A DNA stretch of 64,000 nucleotides, from contig OX393564.1 in assembly GCA_947652115.1 (NCBI GenBank), forward strand, positions 1,137,286-1,201,285, written 5' to 3'. The stretch's first letter is position 1, and the number at the start of each line of letters is the position of its first letter. The position numbers and the translations under genes were made by a program. This document shows, in pieces, positions 37,401 through 47,200 of this stretch. Origin of the DNA: Blastomussa wellsi. Lineage: Eukaryota; Cnidaria; Anthozoa; Scleractinia; Plerogyridae. The notes under the pieces are model-generated. The model did not search any database, was not told the DNA's origin, and worked only from the letters and a program-made list of their open reading frames with translations.

Positions 37401-40400
37401 CAGCGAAATCTTTCGAAATGATGACTTGTTTTCTGCCAAAATACCAATTTTTTACAGTCGAACCAAGTGAAGCGTACCCCCTAGAGTACACTAAAGAATT
37501 GTTTATTGAAAAATTGAACCCGTTATTCGTTTCAATGTTGCATTCGGTTTGAAAAGGCGCGGATCAATGCTCAAATCAAAAGACGATTTTGGATTGGACT
37601 AGGCGAGAGCTTTTCTTGGCTGTTTACATCGATCTCGAAGAACTTGCAGAAATTCTTGTTCTTGTAAATTAAAGTAAGAAAAGAGTCTTCTGGTGAAGCT
37701 CTTACAATTTTTTCATGAATATTTTACGTGGCTCACTTCCGCAATGCGAAGAAGTAGTGAAGGCTCCATACCGTTGAAAATGGTAAATTGTCTTCCTAAC
37801 ATTACTCGCTGTCACCTGCAAGTTAAGAATTTCCCATCTGAATTGGTCTAAGTGAGAGGTTTACTAGGCTCGTAAATTTGACCAATCTTAGTTCCTTGCC
37901 GCTGTGTTGAAATAAAAACAAATGCAATATTTGCCATCATAAGGACCATCTGTTCGACTTTTGATTTGAGCATTGATCTGCGCGTTATCAAACCGAATGC
38001 AGCATTGAAACAAATAACGGGTTCAATTTTCCAATACTCAATTCATTGATGTACTCTATGGGGGTACGCTTCACTTGGTTCGACTGTAATGTAAAAAAAT
38101 TATACGTTGCATGCACTAACGAAAGATGGTGGGCCTGTTTACCTTAGTAGATGGCAGGTACCGACAACTTTCCTAATTTCCCTTCATTATACTTCTTCGT
38201 GAAATTTATTTTTCAAGCACCACTACATCCATGCAAGGGCGATGGTGACTGTCACGAAAAAGCCGACTGTATTCAGGGAAAATGTTACTGTGGGAAGACA
38301 TCACAAGTATCCTCCAAAAGAGCTACATCAGTTGGAAATGGGAAATTTTGCAGAGGTACTTTATGAAACTTTTACACTCAAAAGTCGCGAGAAGAAGCTA
38401 AATGATACATCTTTTCATGTTCTTATCGTTTGTCGTAGTCTGAAAGACAATGTTCACTCATCGATATCCAGTGTTTGTGGCCAGCGATTTGACCAAAAAA
38501 CATTCACTCACATGCACAACGTACGCCAGGTAACAACAGGGGAACAAGCTATATTGTTATATAGTTTAAGTTGTCGACTACTTGAATGGACGTTTCAGTA
38601 TTGCAACGAGGTCTATCGACCATTAACAGTTATCGAGTCATTTTAACCGTTGACAGTTAGTTTGTATGTAGCGACCCATAGCTATCTTGAAATGCCACAT
38701 TTCTTCATCTAGATACCCAGGCATGCTCCGCAGAATACAATTGCAGCAACCAAGACGACGCTTGCATTATCGATCCCTTATTTCCTCAAGAACCTCTGTG
38801 CACATGTCGTGTGGGTACTGCTAAAATATCTGTTGATGGAAAGTGCAAAGGTATGCTGTTATGACTTAGAGATTGAGTGAAAACTAAGGTAGTAACATGG
38901 GATGAACGGAATGAGTGGATGAACGAGTCGATGAATGTTTGAATGAATAGATAAATAGATGGATAAAAAGATGTTAACCAACTGTATTTTGGCCTGAAAT
39001 GCGTAAAAGGCTCTCGTTCCAACTGAGAATTAATGAATTTATTTGATGCCATGTATGACCCATTAACCGTATAATATCAATATTTATTCTTATCAACTTC
39101 AGTGGCTCGACAATGCGTTGATTTGCAAGGAGAAATTTGATGTTGAACACCCTTACGAACCCAAAGTCATGTAATGAAGCAGTGCGTTTCTTTTGTGCTT
39201 TCAGTGGTGAGTGAGTGTTTCAAGAAAGGCGTTGAGTGCCCCCATTTTTCCAGTTGCAAACAAGTACAAGGAAAGTATGAATGCGTTTGTAACAAAGGTT
39301 ATCAAGTGAAGTCTGTAAGGAAAGGAAAAGAGGCCTTGAAGAGTTGCCAAGGTAAAATCTTAGCGGAGGTCGATAGAGTAAGAGGTAACGTTAACTGGGC
39401 TATTTTGATGTCATTGTGACGGATTTTATAGGTCGACAGTGAACAAAATAGTAATAGAGTCGTGTGTACACCCGCAGAGGGGGGAGGAGGGTGGTGCAGG
39501 GATACTCCATTTGGCGGAATACACGTAACCGAAATCCGCATTTATGATGGAGGCATAAACAGGGTAGAGATCTTAGAGTTTTAGAAAAGCGTCCTTTGGG
39601 TATTTCAGAAAGGCTCTCCAGAGTATCATGAACAGACCCACAGGACTGTTGTGAAAAGTTGAATAGAAAAGAGTATAGAAGTATCGAATAGTTTTTTCTC
39701 TGTGAGGATGAAGATCAGGGCCAGCAATAGTATTTCAACATCGGAGCGTAGCCTCCCTGTATAAATGCTTTGATAAGGAATGGGCGATAGTGAATACACA
39801 TTGTTCGATGGCTTTATGATAATTGCGGGTTTGTTTTAATCTTGCGGTTTTATTAATGTTGCGATGAATTTGTAAGGTTTCTCTGTCTGTCCGACTGCTC
39901 TGCTTTACTCTGTATGTCCGTTGGTCTGTCTGTCTACGCGTCTGCCTGCTATTCTGTCAGTCAGTCTTGATCTGTCCGTCTGCCTATTTTTCTGTCTGTC
40001 TCTCTGTTTGGATATTGTACGTAATTCAGTCTTGCGACTGTAATGTATGATGTTTTAATAAACGAGTTTAGTACTACTACTGCTACTACATAATATTCCT
40101 GTACAACAAATTTTGAATTTAGTTCTTTCTACGAATTTACAGTTTTCGTTCGAGCTACAATATAAACAAAACATCTATTCTCTCCCTTTGCAGACGTAAA
40201 TGAATGCGTGGAAACAAATCCTTGTTCGGCAAACTCTGTCTGCATAAACTCGGTAGGCAGCTACGAATGCAAATGCGATCCTGGATATAGAAACAATGCT
40301 ATAAACAAAGATATCTGTGAGGGTAAGTTGATGTCATGATCTAATACCTGTGTTAAAAATTCAATGCGATTTACTATTGGAGGGAAAGAAAAAGTTGAAG

Positions 40401-40840
40401 GTTAGAAAGTGAAGAATGATAATCGCCGTGAATTTCCAATTTAAAGTGCCCCTGAGACGAAATTGGTGGTATTTATTATTTTTTTATCTTTTCGTGTACA
40501 ATGCGACTTTCTTAATCATCTTGCCAAATTTCAATCCATTCTGGACATGAGAAGTCATAATTTTTAAACTTTTATTTCCGAAAATTTACGGCCGCCGTTA
40601 ATTTGCCGTGTTCCAAGGCTTGGTTGCGATTCGGAGAAAGTGACGTCAAAGGCTCAAGAATTCCTCACCGGTTCTAATTATAATAACACTGACCAGCATA
40701 GGAAATTGCACGAAGAATGATTTAAAAGTTTTTGCTGATCTTCATTTGATTTTCAAAAGTTATTGTTATTATAATCGCTCCGACGAAGGGCTAACGCTCG
40801 AAACGTCAGCTCTCGAATCTCTTTACGGTGAGCAATTCAT

Positions 40841-40886
<46 letters not shown>

Positions 40887-41590
40887 GTTTATTGACATTC
40901 CCAAAAAAATAGGCTCTTCTATGCCAATATATATCTACACTAATTAATGATTAAGAAATTTAAGTTTACGATATATTGATGAAAATAATTAATGAATAAA
41001 TAAACAAATAAATAATAAAACGATAGCTATTACATTTACAGTCTTAAATTTACTTTATCATTGAAAAAACGTTTGGCATTACGCTTAAAGACAGCGAACT
41101 CCTTTGCCTCCCTCGTTGCAGTCGGTAGTGAGTTGAAAATATTTGAGGCATTATGCCTGAAAGTGTCTGGATGGTATACAGTACTTAGCTTAAAGTCACT
41201 ACTAGATCTTAAAGTTCTTCCAGGAATGTACTGTCGAAGTTGGAGGTGCGTAGGCCAATTTGAATGGTGGACGGCCTTATAGGCTAAACTTGCGAGATGG
41301 AAATCACGCCTCTCGGAGATAGGTAGCCAGCCTAGCTTGAGTACATCTTCTAAATTGACGTATTTCTTCAAAACAAAACCTGCGGCAGCTAGTTGCACCC
41401 TTTGCAGGCGTGCAAGGAGATAGTCCGGTGCAGGATAGGTGACTACATCATTAAAGTCTATCTTGGACAAAACTAGAGTCTCGGCTAGTAACTTCCTAAC
41501 ACGGAAAGGAGCTAGGTTTTTAAGTTTCCTAAGTACAGACAGAGTAGAATAACACAACCCAGTTGATAAAACCAAATTATATTGTTATAC

Positions 41591-41635
<45 letters not shown>

Positions 41636-42862
41636 CTAAAATTAATTAGAGTCTATCATGGCGGCATGGATTTTAATCAAAATTTGTAATTATGTATTTT
41701 TAATAAATAATTTTTTCTATCAATTTTAATATTTTTAGGATTTTTTAACTTTGTAATATTAGCATTTGAATTTAGGGCTTCTGTTGATAACAGTACTTCT
41801 TAATTACCGAAGGAATTACCCTGTTTAAATATAAGTATATGTCTATCTATTTTTCTTTATAGATTTGGACGAATGTTCGGTAATGGAGAATCCATGTGAC
41901 GCTAATACAAGATGCGTAAACCAACCGGGTACATATACTTGCCCATGTATCACAGGGTATGAGAGATCGGCCGGAGGGTGCGTCAGGCCAGAACGGGGTA
42001 CGTTGTACACAAAATTTACCGGTTTTATTTACACCTCAAGAAATACCCACTTAGGATCACGAGCAAAGATTTATCTTCACGGAATCGAACCGGGAAATAA
42101 AATGATTATTATTTTGTTACTATTGTGTCACCCTCCTATACAAGAGAGGCTTTCAGACTGACCAACTCAAAATCAGAAAACGTATTCGACGATAAACGAC
42201 AATAGGGACGTCCTAACGAAACTTGGTCTCGGAGCTAAAAAAGGACACAATTAAGACAATTTCGAGATACTTCGTTTCTCTCGCCTTTTTCATTATTACA
42301 CCAAAATATTGTTAGTCATCGAAATCATGTTTTTCTGAATAAAACTGACTAAAAGACGGCGATATTTCCCTTGTGCAGATATCTCATCTGAAGTATGTAA
42401 CTGCAGACAACACTTAAAATGCGATAAAGGAAAGTGCAAGTGCAAGGAAGGATATAGGTGAGTACTTCATACAGGAAGAGTGCAAAACGAAAATATCAGA
42501 TATTTAATGTGTGTCGAACCTAGTGGTCCATCAGGCCGGAGCTTATCCCGGTTGTTGTAGCATGAAACGACAGAGAGTATTTCTACTCCCCCCTAGATAG
42601 GATGCTAGTCCATCGCAGGGTTACCACCCAGCAGTAAATTCGCTGGTAAGCAGTGACGTAAGTGGATCCTATTTTGTATGGAGTACAAATTGGTTCCTAA
42701 TCTGCGATCTTGTTTTTATATTTCAGCCCCTGCACGCGTTGTTCTTCTCACTGGGTCGGCTCATCCCACTTGCCATGTCAGCGGACGCCTGAGTGCCCTG
42801 AGTCCTGGTCAGCTTGGGGGCCTCGGGATAACGGAAGCTGCTGTTTGACTTGCTGTTGTTAA
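30820..42862 (+). CDS. Gene D: 15-EGF paralogue with an eroded 3' end, 17 exons
   Basis: Exons: signal 30820-30901; a 31427-31546; b 31930-32103; c 32921-33046; d 33550-33660; e 34029-34160; f 34534-34638; d 35358-35468; e 36041-36175; f 37084-37188; d 38218-38355; e 38713-38850; g 39205-39351; h 40194-40322; h' 41863-41997; i 42379-42457; last 42727-42862. Up to h' all junctions are phase 1. The start MGLMKTQI plus the hydrophobic run is a signal peptide. The i exon is cut short: reading through meets TGA just after GYR, and the only good donor (AG|GTGAGT, 42457/42458) is phase 2. Joined to the acceptor at 42726, the last exon is then read in a different frame from its paralogues, giving a Cys-rich end and TAA at 42860-42862 (about 700 residues). 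In the ancestral frame, homology to the GPI tail is visible (LTGSAH, LSAL, QLGGLG; TGA 42846-42848). The GPI signal therefore seems lost. The domain order equals gene E. Confidence 0.78.
34396..34506. repeat. (GATT)n microsatellite in two blocks
   Basis: TGATTGATTGATTGATTGAT at 34398-34446 and 34482-34506. The unit ACAGCATTTTATCGTCATTT follows both blocks, so a microsatellite plus flank was tandemly duplicated just before the f exon at 34534. Confidence 0.85.
36458..36620. repeat. pogo/Tigger-like terminal fragment
   Basis: Starts CAGTCAAACATCCATAATTC, similar in form to CAGT-GAACCTC-type ends of Tigger elements. A partial match to CCGTATTCCACAAGATT follows near 36590. Low confidence in the boundaries. 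Confidence 0.3.
37455..38086. mobile_element. pogo/Tigger-like non-autonomous DNA transposon, 632 bp
   Basis: Ends CAGTCGAACCAAGTGAAGCG and CGCTTCACTTGGTTCGACTG, each flanked by TA (37453-37454, 38087-38088). The terminal inverted repeats are about 120-130 bp (GAACCCGTTATTCGTTTCAA pairs inversely with TTGAAACAAATAACGGGTTC). CAGT ends plus TA duplications are typical of the Tc1/mariner pogo group. No transposase frame. Intron between f and d exons of gene D. Confidence 0.75.
40446..40525. repeat. Dispersed repeat, copy 1 of 2
   Basis: GTGCCCCTGAGACGAAATTG and GTGGTATTTATT recur inverted at 55455-55540 (AAATACCACCACTGAATTTC, GTCTCAGGGGCAC), about 15 kb away and in the mirror gene E. Confidence 0.65.
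40841..41558 (-). mobile_element. 5'-truncated non-LTR retrotransposon (LINE)
   Basis: On the - strand: C-terminal RT-region coding sequence, a 3' UTR of about 150 bp ending GTCAATAAACC, then a (TTA)n tail (40841-40886). 5' truncation and a short tandem tail are normal for target-primed insertion. It is nested inside a GAAACGTC repeat, in the intron between h and h' of gene D. Confidence 0.7.
41036..41558 (-). pseudogene. C-terminal end of a LINE reverse transcriptase polyprotein
   Basis: An open frame of about 175 residues ending at a stop at 41036-41038. It shows the region after the RT catalytic core of CR1/RTE-like LINEs: LRKLKNLAPFRVRKLL, LSKIDFNDVV, LQRVQLAAAGFVL, then WLPISERRDFHL and FNSLPTATREAKEFAVFKRN. 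The RT catalytic motifs and the endonuclease are missing because the element is 5' truncated, so it cannot be active. The frame itself is intact, which suggests a fairly recent insertion. Codons before about 41558 come from the flanking repeat, not from the LINE. Confidence 0.7.
42525..42660. mobile_element. SINE fragment in an intron of gene D
   Basis: Carries AGCTTATCCCGGTTGTTGTA, GAAACGACAGAGAGTATTTC and GGATGCTAGTCCATCGCAGG, blocks shared with the copies at 28993 and 45640. It sits between the truncated i exon and the last exon of gene D. Confidence 0.55.
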
Positions 42863-43135
42863 TTTAGTTCAACTAAAATATTTAAAACATTTTAAATATA
42901 TACTGTAATTTACAATGCATTCTCCATTGTACTTTCTGTTTGAATATGTTTAGCTCCATTGCAAATCAGAGCTGTTTACATTTTATATTTGTTCTAAAAC
43001 ATTTTATTTGTTGCGTATGCCTTTTGGTAGAGAGCGACATGTACGAAATTCTGCCTGTTTCATTAATGATGTATTTATGTTTTAAGGGATTTAATTTTGA
43101 TAACGTTCATATTTGCAAATATTGTCATGGAATCC

Positions 43136-43141
43136 AATAAA
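43136..43141 (+). terminator. Gene D poly(A) signal
   Basis: AATAAA about 275 bp after the predicted stop; a CTCACTTTGG block follows within 25 bp, as in the paralogues. Confidence 0.6.
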
Positions 43142-44004
43142 AAGTTAAACTCAAAACTCACTTTGGTTTTCCTTGTTTCAACTTCAGTTTGTTTTCTAAA
43201 TATACCTTCTCAAATAAGAATAAAAAACAAACTGCGGTCACAAATTAAACATGACAAACGCTTTCTTGTTTCGTATGCTTCTAGATACATCATCAGAAGG
43301 ATAAAACAATAATTAGCTACATTTCAATAAATTTAAACGAAAGGAATGGTACCTAATAAGGAAAACCGATACCTAATAAGGAAATAAATAACAATGAACA
43401 TAAATGAAAATGACAGATCTTATTCACGATAGCCGCCATGTTTTTTTTTTCACGTTGTAATGCAAATTAGGCACGTGATTCGTGATGGGGCAAACAAGCA
43501 AAATCGACAAATTTCAACTGGTTTCCTATCATGTCTGATAATTTATTTCATAGCCATGCTTTGGTTTCTGTTTTGTGGTTTAAATATTCTAAATTTAACG
43601 CAATTTTGGCACTTTATAAAAAGGAAAACGGCTTGCGTAGTTAACAAGTAAAGATACATCCAGTAACTATTTCAAACTATTCCTTATAATGAAATCATTA
43701 ATCCATAACTTGGCTCTCAAATGTGGCTTTACCGCAGGTACTTCACTATTTAGACCGTCCGATTTTCCGAGAAGCGGCATGATTTCTATGTTTGCCCCCG
43801 GACAAACAACGTGGCTAATTTGCATTACAATGCGAAAACCATCATGGCAGCTATCGTGAATATGGTCTATTGGTTCATACTTAGCTTGCATAGATCGAGT
43901 CATTAAGCACGGGGGAACTTTCCAAGGGGCAACTGACTCCCCCATGTCAAGTATTTATAATTATAGCGTAGAAGAAAACAGCCAAATTTGCAAAGCAAAG
44001 CGAA

Positions 44005-44010
44005 TTTATT
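44005..44010 (-). terminator. Gene E poly(A) signal (reverse strand)
   Basis: Reads AATAAATTCGCTTTGCTTTGC on the - strand, about 260 bp after the stop; nearly the same as after gene A. Confidence 0.65.
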
Positions 44011-44266
44011 GAGTAACCAAGGGAGCATTTGTTAGCAGATTTTGAATCATTCATATTATTACATCAAGATTCCGAGATTGACATAAGTAGAAGTAAGTTT
44101 CTAGGAACGATATCGAAGTTCTAAACGGAATAAAAAAGATAAAAATGTCTGGTGGAAACTAAATGTGAAGCATATGGTGTAGTTATTTACAAATAACAAT
44201 TTTCCTGTTATTTTTCTCAAGCAAAAAAATATTAATTGTAAGTCATTACGGTTGGTGCTGTTCTGA

Positions 44267-47200
44267 TTATGCTGTGAAGGCCAGGCCCCCAAGCAGTCCA
44301 AGAACGAGGGCTCTAATGAAACCAATAGCAAGTAAAGAATGTCCTGAGCCAAACAGGAAAGGGACTCCCGGGTGACCTAAAAAATAAAATAAAAAACAGA
44401 TATCAGGAATAAACATATATCCCACATATACTACTACCTAATTACCTGCACAGCTGGATTCTAATTCCAAACTCTGCCATTATATAAACCTTGCTAACAA
44501 TGTTATAACCTAGGAAACCTAAATAAGTAATTTCCGCTGACAAAGCCTTGTTGGGTAACGTTCCGCGGTTTTTCTCAGTTTTTCAATTCTGCGAACTTTT
44601 TCGATCGTAGAATTAGATTACTGCTCACAGTCTAATTTTTGCATTATAGAATTAAAACCGTCCCGCATGTAAAAACCTCCTTCCATAAATGCAGCGTGCA
44701 TGAGTTGGGGTCCGCAAATATTGAGCAGATATGGGTGATGTTTAAAAGGGCGCTCCGTTTGTTTATGTCTTCTTTTTGTACTCGTTCTGTACATACCCGG
44801 GGGGGAGGTTCTCCCATATATGGGCTATATAGGTATGTGCCGCGGGATAGGGTATGGTTTTTCGAGGTTCCCGTTCCTTAAATAGGGTATCATTTTTGCT
44901 TCTTTTTGCATTCTTCACGATGTGATTCTTAGATAGGGTACCTAAATTGTATTATTTGGCTATTTTGCAATTTGCATTGCGTAAACAACACGCTAAACGA
45001 AAGAGAAATGGTCTGTGAAACTGAAAACGTTACGTTACGTTAAATTGACCCGTTTACACCTTTTTAGTTTTTCTTTTTTTTTCCTTCAAAAGGGTGTCAT
45101 TTTTTGGGTTTAGTCCTTAAATAGGTTATCAAATTCAGTTTACTTTATCCTTAAATAGGGTCAGGGTTTAGGAACCTTCGCGGCACACACCTATCCAAAA
45201 TTTAAGGGAGTACCCCCGGGGTGTACATAACTCACCTCGGCGAATACAGATTCCGGTCGCACTCTTCGTGTATCCTCTCCTGCACCTACATTCTCCTTCA
45301 ATGCATTCTTCCCATCGTTTGCAATCGCACCCAGATCCTTCTAAGGAAATTTCTATTTTCAGGAAATATTAGTTTTCTTGTAAGTTTCGGTATATAAGCT
45401 ATAATGATTCTATCAATTATATCGGTGCGTATAGTTTGAGCTTTAGGAAACATCGCAATAACAAAAAATATAAAATTTATAATTAATAAAAAAGAAAAAC
45501 AAGAAATCTAGAGGGCAGGAGTGGGAGGCCTGGTGTCATAACTATCAGAGCGCAGGACTCCAGGTGAGTGGTCTGGGTTCTAGTCCTTCATTGGTCATTT
45601 TGTTATGCGTTTCTCTTCACCTTATTCTGCATACGAACCAGGTGGATCATCAGACTGGAGGATATCCAGGTTTGGCCAGGAGTATTTTTACACCCCCAGG
45701 ATGGGATGCTAGTCCATCGTAGGGTTACCCCAACATTATTTTTCCGATACCCATTTATATATCTGGGCTAAGAATGTGCGGGTTAAGTGCCACAACACAA
45801 TGCTCCGGAACCGTTGAACAGAACGCAGTACCCTGGTCAGGGCTCGAGCCCTACCGTCCCGATCCGGAGTCCGGAGTCCAGCGCACTAACCATTAGGCCA
45901 CCGTGCCTCGCGTCTTTTCAGCAACGAAAAATAACTGTGCCCGAGTTCCAAAAATACACTAACCAGTACTCTGGTGAATAGTAGGGCGTTCTGTAGTGAA
46001 AATGATTGATGCGTTTTCCACAACCTCTGCCTTGATACATCCTCCGACGATCTTCATGTATCCTTTATCACACAAACAAGTGTATGCCCCCTGTTGGTTC
46101 TCACATACTTCACCAGATCCACATGGATTATCCAGTTCGTAACATTCATCCCAATCTAAAATAAAATGGCGTCTCAATAACAAGATTCGACACTTTTAAA
46201 AAAATTCGTATTAATTATAGTTCATTCAGGACTCAGTTTTTTGTCTTTTCAGCAAGATTTTCAGGTCATATTGATGGTAAAATAAGGAACTTTTCTTCTT
46301 TTAACACCTCAGGAAAAAATTAAAACCCATGCCAGCGGAGGAATTTTGTTCCTTTCTAAAATATGATGCATAAGTTATTTTATATAATATATAATATATA
46401 ACATATATTATAACATATAATTTTTTTCTGAAATGTTCTTGGATTTTATAACTAGTACATATATTTTTTTCTAAAAAGCCAATTTTGCACACTTTCAAAT
46501 ACCTGTTGAGATATTAAATAAAACAATTTATAAGGTCTATTTTGTTTTGAACAGTGAACGCCCTCCTCATGGTCACAGCTAGAATAAGAGTTTCACTATG
46601 GACTCTTACAGCTCACTTGCAATTGGTCCAAATGAAGGATAGACTAGCATTCATTAAACCTTGTAATATGCACTCCACAATACAGTCTTCCCTGTCCATT
46701 AAACCTCAGTATTAAGAACGCTCGTCTTAATGCCTTACATCCGACTTCAGTCGTCTATTTGCGCCGCTTTCTAAGTCTGCATTCCCTATCGAGCTTGTTA
46801 CTTATCTAGATATCTTGAGAACAGCCTTTTAAGTTAAATATACTTACCCTCGCAGATATCTTTGTTTACAGCGTTATTTCGATATCCAGCATTGCATTTG
46901 CATTCGTAGCTTCCTACCAAGTTTTTACAGACAGAGTTTGTCGAACAAGGTCCTGTTTCACTGCATTCATCTATATCTAAGCAGACGCAACAGATATTTA
47001 TCAGCTTGTATAGCATTTAAAGTAACTCTTATATAGCTAGGCTCCTTTAAGAAAGTCATGGTCATCATTTCCTTGTTCGACCCAAATAACCATGATACAG
47101 AGTTCGGTGCTAGGACACTAAATTTCGTTTATACGGGAGGGTCCATATTCTTATCTTTCCGAATTTTTAATTCCTATACCATTTTGGACAGAAAGGGTTC

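Larger units (their letters stand above)
40774..41640 (+). repeat. GAAACGTC repeat, copy 3, split by a LINE
   Basis: The left part (40774-40840) carries the CCGACGA, stem and GAAACGTC core. The right part (41560-41640) carries CCCAGTTGATAAAACC through TTACCCCCTCT. In the uninterrupted copy at 54620 these two parts are contiguous, so the LINE at 40841-41558 inserted between them. Confidence 0.7.
42863..44266. other. D-E convergent intergenic region
   Basis: The 3' UTRs of D and E face each other here, with poly(A) signals at 43136 (+) and 44005 (-). Imperfect inverted similarity is visible around 43385-43530 and 43770-43880 (AATGCAAATTAG, GGGGCAAACA, GACAGATC and their complements), suggesting another fold-back element. 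No gene recognised. Confidence 0.55.
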
